Shown here: positions 15,003 to 23,883 of the stretch, piece after piece
Position numbering within the stretch: position 1 is the first letter of the stretch
How the letters are laid out: every line of letters begins with the position of its first letter
Assembly: GCA_016712345.1 (NCBI GenBank)
Contig: JADJRH010000011.1
Location: forward strand, 1,674,001-1,738,000
DNA: 64,000 bases
DNA from: Polyangiaceae bacterium
GTDB lineage: Bacteria; Myxococcota_A; Polyangia; Polyangiales; Polyangiaceae
Direction: 5' to 3'
The notes under the pieces: generated by a model
Seen by the model: the letters and a program-made list of their open reading frames with translations, nothing else
Databases searched by the model: none
Told to the model about the DNA's origin: nothing
Made by a program: the position numbers and the translations under genes

Positions 15003-16676
15003 CTACACTGCTTCGGTGCCGTCGAGCCGCTTGACCCATGCCTGCTTGCCATCGAACACCATGGCGTATTCCCACACAGGATCGGCGCCCGATGCCGCAA
15101 CCTCGGCGGCATATTTGCGAGCGCGAATCTGCTTGGCTGCCTTCGCGAGAACATATTCAGGCGTCTCGTCTTCGTCGCGCACCTTGAGTTCCATAACCAC
15201 CCCCGGCCGGCCGGGGGTTTTGGGGCGCATGAGCACATCGGCCCGGCCATAGCCGGCCTCGCGATTCGACCGCACGTCGTAGTGGGACTCCAGGTGGACC
15301 AACAGGCCAAGCACAAACCCATGGTAGAGCTTTTCAGGCTCGCGTCCCGCCCCATCCTGAAATGACATCGCCCGCAAGAGGATCCGGCCGAACCATTTCT
15401 GCACTAATGCGGCGTCGCCTTCGAGAAGCGCCCCTACAAATTCGTCGATCTCGCCCTTGTTGGGCGCCGCGCGGTGGAGCCAGTTGCGAAACATGTTTTC
15501 GTAGACAACCTGAATCTCCTTGTTGGGAATGGCCAAAAGCCCCGTATAGCGGCCTTCATGCAGCGTGAGCTTCGCAAGCTTGAGGTAGCCCGAAAAGAGC
15601 AAAAAGTTCCATAGGGCGTCGGGCTGCGTGTCGATGTCGCGCAACACAATGTTGTCGTCGATGAGCACTTCGATCGTTTCGCCGTGAAGCAGCGCCGCCG
15701 ACATAGCAGAAAGCCCCATGCCGTAGGTGGTGGCCAGGCGTTCGATGAGGTCGCTGGACGCGGTGTTGACCCAATAGGGCCCCAGCTCCTGTTTCTTGAC
15801 GTAGTTGAGAATTGACCAGGGGTTATAGATCACTTGCCCGCCGAATAGATAACCGTTGTACCAGGCTCGCACTTGGTCGATATGTGCGGGATCGACAATG
15901 GCTGCGACCTCTTCTTCGGTGAAACCAAAAGCGGTTGCATACTCTTTGCCGAGAATCGAGTGGACTTCGATGTTGTTGAGCCCAGAAAACATGTTCTCTT
16001 TCGAGACGCGCAAAATGCCGGTGAGCACCCCTTTGAAAAGAGCATTGTTGTCTTTGAGGGCGGCCGAAAGAAGATTGCGAAAGAACAGCACCACATCGTC
16101 GAAAAAGCCGTTTAAGTGGCCTGCCTGGATGGGTGTGTCGTATTCGTCGATGAGAATCGCGACGCGCCGCCCGTGGTGCTCAAACAGCGCCGTCGACAAG
16201 AACCACAACGAATCCTCCAGATCTTGCTGGCTTAACGAGCCATCGAGTATTCGGGTGATTCTTCCCGCCATTGTTGAGTCGAGCGAGGCACGATCGAGAA
16301 GATAGCGGTGCTCCCGATAAAGCTCTATAATGCGCGATCGAATGGCATCCAACAGCTTCGGGAATGTGACCGCCTTCACATCTTTGAACGTGATGAAGAT
16401 GGTCGGCACCTTCTGAAAGTGAGCCATTGCCTTGGGGTCGCGGGTGACCGCCAGGCCGTCGAACAAATGCGTCAAGTCTTGGTCGGTCTTGCGGAGAAAG
16501 TGGCCCAACGCCGACAAATTAATGGTTTTGCCAAACCTTCGCGGGCGCGGAAAAAGAAGCACTTTGGACGGATCGGCAAGCACCTGGGAAATGAAGGCCG
16601 TTTTGTCGACGTAGCCGAGTGCGGCTTCACGAAGCGCTCGAAAATCAGATTCACCGATGGAAGGAATGAACGTCAT
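15003..16676 (-). CDS. AAA-ATPase-like / PD-(D/E)XK protein
   Basis: 557 aa from the ATG at 16676, chosen because the paralogue at 28442 begins identically (M-x-FIP-x-IGESDFRALREA). Walker A variant RPRRFGKTINLS (about 44-55), Walker B VAILIDEYDTPI, then GILRVSKENMFSGLNN and WYNGYLFGG. The C-terminal nuclease-fold part has GYGRADVLM, VVMELKV (the ExK strand) and KQIRARKYA (the Q helix). This is the complete AAA-ATPase_like + PDDEXK_9 architecture. It is very similar to 28442-30103 and more distant from the partial gene at the left edge. The family's cellular role is not established. Confidence 0.9.
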   Translation of the reverse strand: MTFIPSIGESDFRALREAALGYVDKTAFISQVLADPSKVLLFPRPRRFGKTINLSALGHFLRKTDQDLTHLFDGLAVTRDPKAMAHFQKVPTIFITFKDVKAVTFPKLLDAIRSRIIELYREHRYLLDRASLDSTMAGRITRILDGSLSQQDLEDSLWFLSTALFEHHGRRVAILIDEYDTPIQAGHLNGFFDDVVLFFRNLLSAALKDNNALFKGVLTGILRVSKENMFSGLNNIEVHSILGKEYATAFGFTEEEVAAIVDPAHIDQVRAWYNGYLFGGQVIYNPWSILNYVKKQELGPYWVNTASSDLIERLATTYGMGLSAMSAALLHGETIEVLIDDNIVLRDIDTQPDALWNFLLFSGYLKLAKLTLHEGRYTGLLAIPNKEIQVVYENMFRNWLHRAAPNKGEIDEFVGALLEGDAALVQKWFGRILLRAMSFQDGAGREPEKLYHGFVLGLLVHLESHYDVRSNREAGYGRADVLMRPKTPGRPGVVMELKVRDEDETPEYVLAKAAKQIRARKYAAEVAASGADPVWEYAMVFDGKQAWVKRLDGTEAV

Positions 16677-16825
16677 TGAGCCACGCCACCTTCCCACCTG
16701 AAGCGCCCCACTGTCAAGGGCCCCTTCAAACGCTTGGCCCGCCGCTCACCACCGGATTGCGCCCGTTAAAAAAAGTGCTCGCCCGCGTTGAATAGTTGCG
16801 GAGTGCCCCGCAACATAAGTCTTTT

Positions 16826-19800
16826 ATGGCGAACTTGCTTCGTACACTCCCATACTTGCTTGGCGTCGGAACGGTTCTTTTTTCATCGGTGGCGTCCGCA
16901 AACTTCCCCACCATCTCGGCCGAGTCGGGTATTGATAATCCGGTCAACGTCCCCGGAAAAGAGCCGCAGGCGTTAAGCGCCGCCATCGCCTGGAACGGTT
17001 CGTCCTACTTGGTCGCCTGGCACCAAGACTCAAAGATTTGGGGGCAACGCCTGGATGCCAATGGCGCCCTCCTTGGCCCCCGGATAACCATCTTTTCTAC
17101 CCCCGGCACCCCGCTCAAACCATACGTCGCTTCCGATGGAAACGGTTTTTTGGTCGCGTTTGGTGTGGATGTTTCCAGTGTTTTTTCTTCCATCGCCGTG
17201 CGCGTCGACGCTCAGGGAACCGTGCTTGATCCAAACGGCATTCAGATCGCGTCGCCCCACTACGTGATGGACCTCTTGTTTCACCAGGGCAACTACGTCG
17301 TAGGCCTGAGTGCTGCCTACGCCGTGGCAGCGGCTCGCATTTCGCCGGCCGGAGTTCTGCTTGACCCAGGTGGGAAGGTGATTGCAACACCCGCCGCCGG
17401 CGGTGGATACGCCAAATTCGGGTCCAACGGCACCCACATCCTTGCTGTGTGGAGTCAATTCGGCAACGGGATGGATGTGTACTCACGCAGACTCAACACG
17501 TCGCTTGACCCCGTCGATCCAACACCCACCGCATTGTGCACCCTGATGAACGACCAAACACCCCGCGGGGTAGTGTCCAATGGAACCGACTTTTTTGCCC
17601 TTTGGGATGCGTCCGTTGGTGTGGCCGTTTCAGGTGTTCGAGTCAACGCGGCGGGCCTTCCACTTGACACGGTTCCACTCGCTGTTTCAAACATCGGGCA
17701 AGAGTCAAGCGTTGTGTACGACGGGTCCAACTACCTCATTGGGTGGAAAAACCCGGGTGGCCCCGTGGGAAGGCGCCTTGCGTCAACGGGTACATTTGTG
17801 GATGCTTCACCGGTTCCCTTCAACGCGCCCTTCGGCCAGGGGCCCCGGTTCTCAACCCAGACACCCAATCAAATGGCAATGTGGCTCGACAGTCGCAATG
17901 GGATAGGCAACGAAGTTTTCGGAACGAGAATCGGCGCCGGCCTTCAGGTGCTCGACCCTGCGGGCCTTGTTTTCAAGAGCAACGCCACCACGGTGGCCAA
18001 TCAACAATACGTCCCGGCCATCGCCAACAACGGCTCCATTCACCTCGTCGCTTGGGTCGACGCGCGCAATGGCAATCATGTGTACGCTGCCAGAATTGCC
18101 CCCGACGGCACGGTTCTCGATCCCAACGCCATTCTTGTGAGCGCCGCCCCGCCAAACGCCTTTTACCCGGTGGCCAGCTCGACCAATGGTCCGGCAGTCA
18201 CCGCTGTTGGAAACCAGTTTGCCGTTGCTTGGGGGTCGGGCTCCAACATTCGAGTGACCCTGGTAAGCGCCAACGGCGTTGTGTCCAACCCGGGCGGCGT
18301 GGGCTTTCCGGAGATCACCGATTCCAACCTTTCCAGGTTTCGCGCCGCGTCCGACGGCACCAACGTGCTCGTAACCTATACTCGCGTCGACCTGTTTGCG
18401 ACCCAGCCCAAATCCTACTTTCTCCTCGTTTCACCCAACCTCACCCTCGTCGCAAGCGGCCTCGCCGGAACAGGCAGTTACGTCTCCAAAGCCTTATTTG
18501 ACGGTACCAACTACCAGTTGGCGCTCCACACAATCACAGGGCCCGGACCTAACAATTATGGCTTGTTTTCCAGGCGAATCGCCACCAATGGAGCGTCAAT
18601 TGGTCCCGCCACACTCGTTACAATCAATGGTGGAAATCACCACGACGCGAGTATGGACTTTGACGGTATGAACTTGTTCTTCGCTTGGAAAGACGAGACA
18701 CCTTACTCTCACTCCGAAATTGCCGGCGCGCGCGTTTCTACCCAAGGCACCCTGCTCGATGTACCCTACTTCGTCGCCGCTTTACCCGGTTGGCAAGTTG
18801 CGCCTACCGTCGGCCACGATGGCACCAACTTTATCACCGTCTGGCAAGACAACCGCCTTGGGGATGATGACCTCTTCGCAAGTCAAGTAGCACCGTCAGG
18901 TCAGGTTCTTGACCCCGCCGGTGTTCCACTGTCCACGGCCCCACTCTCCGCAGAAAAGGTGCCCGTCGCATCGTCCCTTGGGACAAATGTCCTTGTCGCC
19001 TACCAGCGATACATTCCTGACTCGGGTTTTTCAGCCAATCGCGTGCGTTTCAGGTTGCTCGGTGACGTGCAGGGGACCGGCGGCACAGGAGGGGCCGGCG
19101 GTGCTGGTGGCTCGGGTGGAATGGGCGGTGCAGGTGGCTCGGGTGGAATGGGCGGTGCAGGTGGCTCGGGCGGTATGATGGGTACAGGTGGAATGACCGG
19201 TTCAGGTGGAATGACCGGTTCAGGTGGAATGACCGGCACGGGTGGATCGGTAGGAACCACGTCGTCGTCCAGCTCGTCGAGCAGCACATCGGGAGCGGGC
19301 GGGTCGGGAGAAACCACGTCGTCGTCCAGCTCATCGAGCAGCACATCGGGAGCGGGCGGGTCGGGAGAAACCACGTCGTCGTCCAGCTCATCGAGCAGCA
19401 CATCGGGAGCGGGCGGGTCGGGAGAAACCACGTCGTCGTCCAGCTCATCGAGCAGCACATCGGGAGCGGGCGGGTCGGGAGAAACCACGTCGTCGTCCAG
19501 CTCATCGAGCAGCACATCGGGAGCGGGCGGGTCGGGAGAAACCACGTCGTCATCCAGCTCATCGAGCAGCACATCGGGAGCGGGTGGATCGGGAGAAACC
19601 ACGTCGTCATCCAGCTCGTCAAGCACCGGCTCCGGCACCGGCGGGAACGGTACCGGCGGCGAAAGTGGTGGCACCGCCGGCAGCGGCGGAGGCCCAGTCC
19701 CCGATGGCATCATCGCTTGTTCTTGCTCGCTTGACAAACAACAAACCTCCACGGATTACCGATCTATCGGCCTGCTCGTGGGATTGCTTTTCGCCCTCCG

Positions 19801-19867
19801 CCGCCGCCGATCTACCCATCTGTCCACCCAACGAATGTGTGGCCAACGGACCGGATTTCAGGCATGA
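16826..19867 (+). CDS. large secreted repeat protein with Ser-rich tandem repeats and MYXO-CTERM-like tail
   Basis: 1013 aa from the ATG at 16826. The signal peptide ends near SVASA. About residues 40-750 contain many copies of a ~50-residue motif around W(N/D)G..YLV.W....IWGQRLDANG.LLDP, alternating strands that suggest one or more beta-propellers. A Gly-rich linker follows, then six 19-residue Ser-rich repeats. Near the end CSCSLD, a hydrophobic span (GLLVGLLFAL) and RRRR resemble the MYXO-CTERM sorting signal (Cys, membrane span, Arg cluster). A further ~17 residues after the Arg run are unusual. It is likely surface-exposed; its ligand is unknown. Confidence 0.85.
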   Translation: MANLLRTLPYLLGVGTVLFSSVASANFPTISAESGIDNPVNVPGKEPQALSAAIAWNGSSYLVAWHQDSKIWGQRLDANGALLGPRITIFSTPGTPLKPYVASDGNGFLVAFGVDVSSVFSSIAVRVDAQGTVLDPNGIQIASPHYVMDLLFHQGNYVVGLSAAYAVAAARISPAGVLLDPGGKVIATPAAGGGYAKFGSNGTHILAVWSQFGNGMDVYSRRLNTSLDPVDPTPTALCTLMNDQTPRGVVSNGTDFFALWDASVGVAVSGVRVNAAGLPLDTVPLAVSNIGQESSVVYDGSNYLIGWKNPGGPVGRRLASTGTFVDASPVPFNAPFGQGPRFSTQTPNQMAMWLDSRNGIGNEVFGTRIGAGLQVLDPAGLVFKSNATTVANQQYVPAIANNGSIHLVAWVDARNGNHVYAARIAPDGTVLDPNAILVSAAPPNAFYPVASSTNGPAVTAVGNQFAVAWGSGSNIRVTLVSANGVVSNPGGVGFPEITDSNLSRFRAASDGTNVLVTYTRVDLFATQPKSYFLLVSPNLTLVASGLAGTGSYVSKALFDGTNYQLALHTITGPGPNNYGLFSRRIATNGASIGPATLVTINGGNHHDASMDFDGMNLFFAWKDETPYSHSEIAGARVSTQGTLLDVPYFVAALPGWQVAPTVGHDGTNFITVWQDNRLGDDDLFASQVAPSGQVLDPAGVPLSTAPLSAEKVPVASSLGTNVLVAYQRYIPDSGFSANRVRFRLLGDVQGTGGTGGAGGAGGSGGMGGAGGSGGMGGAGGSGGMMGTGGMTGSGGMTGSGGMTGTGGSVGTTSSSSSSSSTSGAGGSGETTSSSSSSSSTSGAGGSGETTSSSSSSSSTSGAGGSGETTSSSSSSSSTSGAGGSGETTSSSSSSSSTSGAGGSGETTSSSSSSSSTSGAGGSGETTSSSSSSSTGSGTGGNGTGGESGGTAGSGGGPVPDGIIACSCSLDKQQTSTDYRSIGLLVGLLFALRRRRSTHLSTQRMCGQRTGFQA
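19256..19630 (+). repeat. 57-bp in-frame tandem repeat, six copies plus a partial
   Basis: Units start at 19256, 19313, 19370, 19427, 19484 and 19541; a truncated seventh starts at 19598. Each encodes 19 residues (TTSSSSSSSSTSGAGGSGE). The units are nearly identical at DNA level, with a few synonymous changes such as TCGTCG to TCATCG. This indicates recent expansion and likely length variation between strains. Confidence 0.95.
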
Positions 19868-19885
19868 TGCCAGCCAGGTGATTGG

Positions 19886-20110
19886 ATGGACGCCACACGG
19901 TCAACAGTTCAAATCCTTTTGCAAGTGCCCGAGCACCTGGCGGGTCTCGCCTTTCCAGAAGCTCTTGATCGACGCTTGCACACCCTGCTCGACAAACAAG
20001 ACGGCGGCGAGCCGCTGACCGAGGATGAACGGGTCGAGGCCGAAGCGCTCGTTGAACTGTCGGAGCTGCTGACGCTGATCCGGCTCGGCATGTCAGCAGA
20101 AAATACCTGA
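19886..20110 (+). CDS. small conserved helical protein
   Basis: 74 aa, starting 18 bases after the surface-protein stop. LDRRLHTLLDKQDGGEPLTE followed by DERVEAEALVELSELLTLIRL resembles a short, widespread family of antitoxin-like or island-associated proteins (bacteria and cyanobacteria) with the LLD.Q..GE.LT..E..EAE.LV pattern. No enzymatic motif. It is followed 4 bases later by the DUF1810 gene, so the two are probably co-transcribed. Confidence 0.65.
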   Translation: MDATRSTVQILLQVPEHLAGLAFPEALDRRLHTLLDKQDGGEPLTEDERVEAEALVELSELLTLIRLGMSAENT

Positions 20111-20114
20111 ATCC

Positions 20115-20702
20115 ATGGCCGGTCCCCACATACGCTCCGCCATGTCCGCCGATTCTACCAAGGCTCAAGTTCGGAACCTCATGGCCCTGGATACTGAACC
20201 CACCGACGAAGAGCTTGCCACTGTCATGGAAAATACCCCCGACTCGGGCGATCCCTTCGACCTGAACCGCTTCATCCGAGCCCAGGCGCAAGGCTATTCC
20301 AGCGCCCTTTCCGAGATCATCGCCGGCCGCAAGCGTACCCATTGGATGTGGTACATCTTCCCTCAGATCGACGGCCTTGGCAGAAGCCCCACGGCGCGCC
20401 ACTACGCCATCAAGAGCCTTGATGAAGCCCGCGCCTACCTCCACCATCCCGTCCTCGGCGCGCGCCTTCTCCAATGTGCAGAGGCCGTCGTCCAGGTGCA
20501 CGGACGCACCGCCAGGGAGATTTTCGGCTTCCCCGACGACCTCAAACTCCGCTCATCCGCCACCCTTTTTGCAGCCGTCCTACCCAAGCCGTCGGTCTTC
20601 ACCCGCATCCTCGACGCGTATTATCAAGGCATCCCCGACGAGCACACACTTGACATTCTCCAATCCCAAAACCCGCCGCCGCCTACCCAGCCCGCGAAAT
20701 GA
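20115..20702 (+). CDS. DUF1810 family protein
   Basis: 195 aa. From about residue 50 it follows DUF1810: FDLNRFIRAQ, then Y..AL.EI..GRK.THWMWYIFPQIDGLGRSP, YAIKSLDEARAYLHHPVLG, and the FGFPDDLKLRSSATLF block. DUF1810 proteins are about 140 residues. The extra ~45 N-terminal residues (which include MSADSTKAQVRNLMALD) are not part of the domain, and the start could be the internal ATG at 20142. Its function is unknown. It closely follows the 74-aa gene. Confidence 0.85.
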   Translation: MAGPHIRSAMSADSTKAQVRNLMALDTEPTDEELATVMENTPDSGDPFDLNRFIRAQAQGYSSALSEIIAGRKRTHWMWYIFPQIDGLGRSPTARHYAIKSLDEARAYLHHPVLGARLLQCAEAVVQVHGRTAREIFGFPDDLKLRSSATLFAAVLPKPSVFTRILDAYYQGIPDEHTLDILQSQNPPPPTQPAK

Positions 20703-20778
20703 GCCAACCTGACAGCGACATCGATCAACTCCGGCACAACCCCGGCACGCCTTTCCAATCGACCGTCACGACGATCCG

Positions 20779-21141
20779 ATGGTTACCGTCAGCGATATCC
20801 CAGGCAGAAACGACAAGGCGACCCTGCTCGGTTGTCACCACGGGCCCGACGACAAGCTCCGCGAGCTGGGCCTTCCGCCCGACAAGGCATCTCAGCATCT
20901 CGGTTTCTTCGCCTGCGAGCCCGCTGTGGAGGTTGTGCCTGGAAAGAAGCACTTCTGCCTGTCAGGCCAAATGGACATACGCAGGACAAAACTCGAAGGT
21001 GGAGGCCCCGAGATCACCTATGTTTGTGCCAGTTCATCACAAGGCCGCGTGGAAGGACTGCGCTTCTACCACGAGAAATCGTTCGCCCAGAGAGAGACGG
21101 GCAACGTCGACAACGGGCAATGTCCGCCACATCCCCATTGA
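20779..21141 (+). CDS. hypothetical protein, unrecognised
   Basis: 120 aa. I favour this frame in a stretch with several overlapping frames because its third codon positions are mostly G or C and its sequence looks globular (CHHGPDDKLRELGLPPDKAS, then FFACEP and VVPGKKHFCLSG). No family is recognised. The ends are uncertain; a frame beginning at 20699 overlaps it and could reflect a frameshifted start. From 21142 to 21362 I see no gene, only a GC-rich stretch distantly like the dispersed repeat. Confidence 0.4.
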   Translation: MVTVSDIPGRNDKATLLGCHHGPDDKLRELGLPPDKASQHLGFFACEPAVEVVPGKKHFCLSGQMDIRRTKLEGGGPEITYVCASSSQGRVEGLRFYHEKSFAQRETGNVDNGQCPPHPH

Positions 21142-21362
21142 GCCAGGCAACGAACAGGTATTCCAGTGACACTGTTCGTTCCCTCACGTGAACAAACCAC
21201 CTGCCCACCACCGGCCGTGTGCTCGGCGCTGCGCGCCTGCGCGCCTCCTGGCCTCCCAAGCCTGCTCGCTTGCGCGCGCTTCGCGTGCTCGCGAGCCGGG
21301 CCGGAGGCCAAAACATAGCAGCGTGGTGAAACCGAGCCGGCGCAAGAGCGTAGCAACCGGCG

Positions 21363-22226
21363 ATGAGCGGAAAAATCATGTGGATGGCGGCGCTTGGAAT
21401 TGCGTGCGCGGCGTGCGGAACCTCCGCGGCTGGCGGCGCAACAAGTGATGTCCCACCTCCCGAGAAACAAGCGAGCGCGCACGAGCGATCCATGGCCAGC
21501 ACTGACCGCCAAGACCCCGGCAGCGAACCTGCCACGGCAGGCAGACCAACAGTCGTCGTCGAACTCTTCTCCTCCGAAGGATGTTCGAGCTGCCCGCCGG
21601 CAGACATACTGCTCCGCGAGATCGCAACAAGCCGGCGAGAAGACGTCGATATCATCGCGCTGGAGCTGCATGTTGACTACTGGAACGACCTCGGCTGGGC
21701 CGATCCATTTTCGAGCGAGGCGTACACAAGCCGTCAGAGATCGTACGCGGAGGCGCTTGGAGACAGTCGCATCTATACACCGCAAATGGTTGTCGACGGG
21801 CGAACGGGGTTTGTGGGCTCGCAGCGCGGCGCCGCGAGTGCCGCCATCGCCCGAGCCGCGGTGGCTCCGAAGGCCAAAGTCACGATCACGAGGAGCGCGA
21901 GCCCAGAGAAGGTGAGTGTACACGTGACAGACATGCCGGAGCCGCGCCCCCGCTCCGAGGTGGTGCTGGTGCTGGTTGAAGAAGGGCTGACGAGTCAGGT
22001 CACGCGCGGCGAAAACGCGGGTTCGCTCCTCGCGCACGGGCCGATTGTGCGCACGATGAAGGGGATTGGCACCATCGCCGCGGGGGGCCGAGGCGAGGCG
22101 TTTGAAGGCTCCGAAACGCTGACCCTCCCATCCACCTGGAATCGCGAGCGGCTTCGCGCCGTCGCACTTGTACAAGCCGTCGAGTCGCGCGTGATCCTCG
22201 GCAGTGGATGGGTTTCGATGAAGTGA
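21363..22226 (+). CDS. DUF1223 thioredoxin-like secreted protein
   Basis: 287 aa. The N-terminus is hydrophobic with Cys15 and Cys18 (GIACAACGT), compatible with a lipoprotein signal. The DUF1223 core starts near residue 62: VVVELFSSEGCSSCPPAD contains a CxxC (Cys74, Cys77) at the thioredoxin active-site position. LHVDYWNDLGW, then RQRSYA and YTPQMVVDGRTGFVGS are the family blocks. It is probably a periplasmic thiol-active protein; the partner is unknown. It is convergent with the lipase maturation factor gene. Confidence 0.9.
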   Translation: MSGKIMWMAALGIACAACGTSAAGGATSDVPPPEKQASAHERSMASTDRQDPGSEPATAGRPTVVVELFSSEGCSSCPPADILLREIATSRREDVDIIALELHVDYWNDLGWADPFSSEAYTSRQRSYAEALGDSRIYTPQMVVDGRTGFVGSQRGAASAAIARAAVAPKAKVTITRSASPEKVSVHVTDMPEPRPRSEVVLVLVEEGLTSQVTRGENAGSLLAHGPIVRTMKGIGTIAAGGRGEAFEGSETLTLPSTWNRERLRAVALVQAVESRVILGSGWVSMK

Positions 22227-22347
22227 CGGCGCGCCTCGGGGGAAGCACACCGCATATATGCGGGCACGCTCCAAACGATCGCCGGGCCGGGGATTTTCAG
22301 CACTTTCGGCTTGGCCGCACGTTTTTACAACGCGTCCGGTGTCGCGT

Positions 22348-23883
22348 TCAGAAAGCCGTTTTTACGAGAAATCGCCGCAATTCGGGGCTGTCTTTGGACA
22401 CCGGCTTCACCACCTCGTCGACCCGCGTGCGGCGCCACACAGCGGGATCCGGGTCACCCAGCTTCACCAGTTGATAGCGATAGAGGTCAGCCCGAATGTA
22501 CCTGGGCGGGGCGGCGGGGAAGGGGTCGTTCGCCAACAGCGACTTGATCTCAGGTTCGCCCAAAAGCAGCTTCCACATCAGAAATGCGAGCCACGGTTCA
22601 CGGTTGACACCGCGAAACGCGGCGAACCAAATCTGCCAATCAAGCCGATAGTGGTAAGGCGTAATGAGGCACGGTCGCCGATTCGGATCGCCGGGTTTGC
22701 ACGGGAATTCGTACGCGATCCACTCGGCATCCGCATCGGGAACTTCGGCACTCGTGCCTTCAATCACGATCTCATAGCGCTCTTTGCCCACGCTGCCGAA
22801 CGCTCCGTAGCTGCCCACCAGGTTGAACGGGTCAAACGAGGTGTTCATGGCCTGGCGGGGTGACAAGAGGTTGAGCACAGGGCCGATGCTGAGCACCGCC
22901 ACCGTCAACCCATAGCCAACAGATGCGAGCATGGCTGTTCGCGGAGGTTCGCGCTCGGCGATGGACATCAGGCGCTCTTGAAGCTTTTTGGGGACAATTC
23001 GGGCGAGGAAGCGATCGTCGAAACAGGCGATCGCGGGCAGGAGGGTGAGCCAGTTGAGAAACGCCAGGTTGCCGCTCAGGATCAAGATGACCTGAAACGA
23101 AACGAAGAGGCAGCCGGCCACGATGCGGGCTTTGCGCGGACCAAATGCGAAAAAAGGGGCCACCACTTCCACCAGGTGATTGAAGCCAACGCCGATCTTG
23201 TGGGCCCACACCGGGAGGCTGTGGAACAACACCGTGAGAGGGCCGGGGATAGGCTGCGTTTCGTAATGGTACACAAGGCAGGTGAAGTCGCGCCAGCATG
23301 GGTCGCCTCGGAGCTTGATGAGCCCCGCACCGAGCATGATGCGCGCGATGAGCCATCGGAGACACACCACCGGCACGATGGGAACGCGCGTTTTGGCGAA
23401 AGGGGAGAGGGTGGCAATTGGGCACAAAAACACTGCTAAAAAGCCGGTTTCTGAGAGCTGCATCTCCCAGCCGTACCCATAAAACACCTGGCCTACGTGC
23501 ACGAACGAGAGGTAGATCGCCCACACAAAAAACTGGACCACCGCGTTGGTGAGGCCCAGGGCCACAAGCACCGAAAGTATAAAGCCGAGCCATGCAAAGA
23601 AGGCAAACGTGGCATCGGAAGTGCCGATCCAGAAGAAGATCGACGGAACGCGGGCAAACGCGCCCCACCCTCCATAGGCGGCTTGAACGCGTTCAACGTA
23701 GCGGGCGGCGGGCAATAGACCGTGAGAACCGAGGAGCGGTGAAAATTGGAAGAGGAGGATCGAGAAAGCGACGGCGTAAAGAACCCCGAGCCCGCGAAGA
23801 AAAAAGAAACGCACGACCTCGTACGTCGCTTTGGGGGCGAGCAAGAGGCGGAGCTGTTCCGCCGGGGTTTCCGCGTCGCTCAC
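22348..23883 (-). CDS. lipase maturation factor (LMF1-like) membrane protein
   Basis: 511 aa, GTG start. The GTG overlaps the stop of the enoyl-CoA hydratase gene (GTGA at 23883-23880), so translation is likely coupled. It has several membrane spans in the first 300 residues. Family signatures: FFFLRGLGVLYAVAFSILLFQF, HGLLPAARY, IKLRGDPCW, YHYETQPIPGPLTVLFHSLP, and a soluble C-terminal domain with RIDWQIWFAAF-like DWQIWFAAF and EPWLAFLMWKLLLGEP. In animals LMF1 matures lipases in the ER; in bacteria the role is unknown. Position after an acyl-CoA enzyme may hint at lipid metabolism. Confidence 0.9.
   Translation of the reverse strand: MSDAETPAEQLRLLLAPKATYEVVRFFFLRGLGVLYAVAFSILLFQFSPLLGSHGLLPAARYVERVQAAYGGWGAFARVPSIFFWIGTSDATFAFFAWLGFILSVLVALGLTNAVVQFFVWAIYLSFVHVGQVFYGYGWEMQLSETGFLAVFLCPIATLSPFAKTRVPIVPVVCLRWLIARIMLGAGLIKLRGDPCWRDFTCLVYHYETQPIPGPLTVLFHSLPVWAHKIGVGFNHLVEVVAPFFAFGPRKARIVAGCLFVSFQVILILSGNLAFLNWLTLLPAIACFDDRFLARIVPKKLQERLMSIAEREPPRTAMLASVGYGLTVAVLSIGPVLNLLSPRQAMNTSFDPFNLVGSYGAFGSVGKERYEIVIEGTSAEVPDADAEWIAYEFPCKPGDPNRRPCLITPYHYRLDWQIWFAAFRGVNREPWLAFLMWKLLLGEPEIKSLLANDPFPAAPPRYIRADLYRYQLVKLGDPDPAVWRRTRVDEVVKPVSKDSPELRRFLVKTAF

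Noticed and set aside
19256..19630. CRISPR-like appearance of 57-bp repeats
   Set aside because: No spacers; low-complexity coding repeats in a surface protein.
21066..22274. Long minus-strand frame (402 codons)
   Set aside because: Antisense to the clear DUF1223 gene, very Arg/His-rich, no domain.
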